Below are positions 13,533 through 14,613 of a DNA stretch of 14,613 nucleotides, piece after piece. The notes under the pieces are model-generated. The model was given only the letters and a program-made list of their open reading frames with translations. It made no database searches and was not told the origin of the DNA. The translations under genes were made by a program, and so were the position numbers. Numbering within the stretch: position 1 is the first letter of the stretch; every line of letters begins with the position of its first letter. Source of the stretch: Chitinophagales bacterium (lineage in GTDB: Bacteria; Bacteroidota; Bacteroidia; Chitinophagales; CAIODY01); NCBI GenBank assembly GCA_023251415.1, contig JAHEYX010000036.1:1-14613 (forward strand), given 5' to 3'.

Positions 13533-14613
13533 TTACTTTTTAATAAAGCGTACTGTTGTAAGTTTTTCTTTATTGCTAATGCGAACAATGTATAAACCGG
13601 CTGGCAATGCACCAATCCCGATTTTATCATTTTGTGCGGCTAAATTCGTATCGATACTGCCTTGCATTAATGATGCCCCTAATACATTTACGATTTCATA
13701 GTGTAGTTGTGTATTACTTGCACCATCAACAACAAATGAAATTTCATCAGTAGCCGGATTCGGTACCACTTCAACTTTAATTTCATTCTTAACTTCAGTT
13801 ATACCGCCAAACAAGGGTAAGTCAGGGTTGTTTTGAATAATAAAATTTTGATCGCTAACATCGAAGAACAAATTGTCTTCGCATTTAATCATAAAGCGTA
13901 CAGTAACAGAAGTGGCAATATTCGGTGCATTAATAGCTAAAGTACCATTATTAGGTACATGACTGGCTATAAGTGTTGGATAAGAGAGTCCTCCATCAAC
14001 AGACATATATATATTTACAAATTGGCAGTTAACCGTTGAATTTGTTGTATTGGCAACATTCCATGTTACGGTTTGAGGAGTGCCTCCGGTCCATACTTCG
14101 CCACCATTTGGCACATTCTCTTTGAATGGTCCGGCAGAGCCGTCTACAAAAACCGTGAATGGGGCTGTAGAAGAGCATCCGTTACCACCAGTTGCAACGC
14201 CGCCTCCACCATTTTTATTGTCACGAACTGTTAAGCGGAAATTTAACGTACGCGATACTGTTGGTAATATTTCACCTTTTAATCCATCCATTGTAGCCGT
14301 TGGTGCGGTTGGATAACCAGCATTAATTATGGCTAATGAAGGGAAATAACGCGTGCCGGTTGTTTTTGGAATACGTGATTTAAAAATAGGTGATGAAGTA
14401 GTTGCTGCGCCCCCATCCCATGTAGTTGAGGCTCCTTTATCAAATTCCTCCCAGCTATAAGTTAAAGCATCGCCATCCGGATCACTGCCTGAACCGGTTA
14501 ATACAAATGGAGTACTTTTAGGAATATGCAAGCCGCTAGTAGGCATGGTAATACTCGGCGGATTGTTTCCGGTATTAATCAGTACCGGACAAGAATTGCC
14601 GGTTCCTGTATTG
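13533..14613 (-). CDS. T9SS-exported reprolysin-like metalloprotease, C-terminal part (cut by window edge)
   Basis: The frame stays open to the window edge, giving 359 visible residues; an internal methionine (ATG at 14546) is not the start. The visible part begins with NTGTGNSCPVLINTGNNPPSI. This is followed by a PKD/Ig-like region (FVLTGSGSDPDGDALTYSWEE), then beta-rich modules (TVSRTLNFRLTVRDN; NGGEVWTGGTPQTVTWNV; VTVRFMIKCEDNLFFDVSD). It ends in a type A type IX secretion sorting domain (VVPNPATDEISFVV, then LPAGLYIVRISNKEKLTTVRFIKK). The order after the catalytic domain, especially the NSCP...GNNPP and STPFVLTGS...DALTYSWEE motifs, is that of secreted reprolysin-like metallopeptidases of this phylum. 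The zinc site must lie beyond the edge, so the peptidase assignment is inference from this tail and from the adjoining prodomain gene. It should be displayed on or released from the cell surface. Confidence 0.82.
   Translation of the reverse strand, partial: NTGTGNSCPVLINTGNNPPSITMPTSGLHIPKSTPFVLTGSGSDPDGDALTYSWEEFDKGASTTWDGGAATTSSPIFKSRIPKTTGTRYFPSLAIINAGYPTAPTATMDGLKGEILPTVSRTLNFRLTVRDNKNGGGGVATGGNGCSSTAPFTVFVDGSAGPFKENVPNGGEVWTGGTPQTVTWNVANTTNSTVNCQFVNIYMSVDGGLSYPTLIASHVPNNGTLAINAPNIATSVTVRFMIKCEDNLFFDVSDQNFIIQNNPDLPLFGGITEVKNEIKVEVVPNPATDEISFVVDGASNTQLHYEIVNVLGASLMQGSIDTNLAAQNDKIGIGALPAGLYIVRISNKEKLTTVRFIKK

Noticed and set aside
13006..13535. Single frameshifted gene made from the two right-hand minus-strand genes
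   Set aside because: The upstream gene ends with a complete T9SS sorting domain and the downstream one begins with a complete signal peptide, so they are two separate proteins and not one broken reading frame.
14080..14316. 78-codon plus-strand frame opposite the T9SS protein
   Set aside because: Proline/valine-rich shadow of a clear minus-strand coding sequence with recognisable domains.

Overview
The window looks like chromosomal DNA from a gliding-clade (type IX secretion-bearing) member of the Bacteroidota. The coding DNA is AT-rich and start codons mostly lack Shine-Dalgarno sequences. Several upstream regions carry the Bacteroidota -7 box TAnnTTTG. One secreted protein ends in a type A T9SS sorting domain. 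Other family-level signs are a GH3 enzyme with a PA14 insert, a four-cysteine/TM/carboxypeptidase-regulatory protein beside a TonB C-terminal-domain protein, and a DEVD variant of a DEAD-box helicase. I cannot name a genus. I see no rRNA, tRNA, CRISPR array, insertion sequence or phage gene.

Layout. Positions 1-429 (-) hold the N-terminal third of an exported GH29 alpha-L-fucosidase, cut by the window edge. It diverges over 41 bp from a GH3 glycosidase (471-3116), which is followed on the same strand by an exported serine esterase (3178-3897). Together these form a small carbohydrate/ester hydrolysis block. Next on the + strand are an NTF2/SnoaL-like protein, an AHSA1/START-like protein and a DEAD-box RNA helicase (4035-6262). 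A two-gene overlapping unit follows (6319-7526): a four-cysteine membrane protein with a carboxypeptidase-regulatory-like domain, then a TonB C-terminal-domain protein. An unrecognised secreted protein (7519-8883, -) runs into it and overlaps its end by 8 bp.

The right half is mostly housekeeping: a class I methyltransferase (9043-9678, +), SmpB (9698-10144, -), the M17 leucyl aminopeptidase PepA (10489-11931, +) and PdxA of vitamin B6 synthesis (11968-13005, +). The 338-bp gap between smpB and pepA holds a clear pepA promoter. It also holds a hidden small minus-strand reading frame that reads through only if a -1 shift occurs at an A-AAA-AAG heptamer. The right end (13006-14613, -) carries the C-terminal part of a T9SS-exported reprolysin-like metalloprotease. 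Two bases after its stop comes a separate gene encoding only the signal peptide and propeptide of the same type of protease.

The points most worth checking are the free-standing propeptide gene, the possible frameshifted mini-gene, the altered DKR motif in the SmpB tail, and the split TonB/regulatory-domain pair. The remaining genes look ordinary for this phylum.
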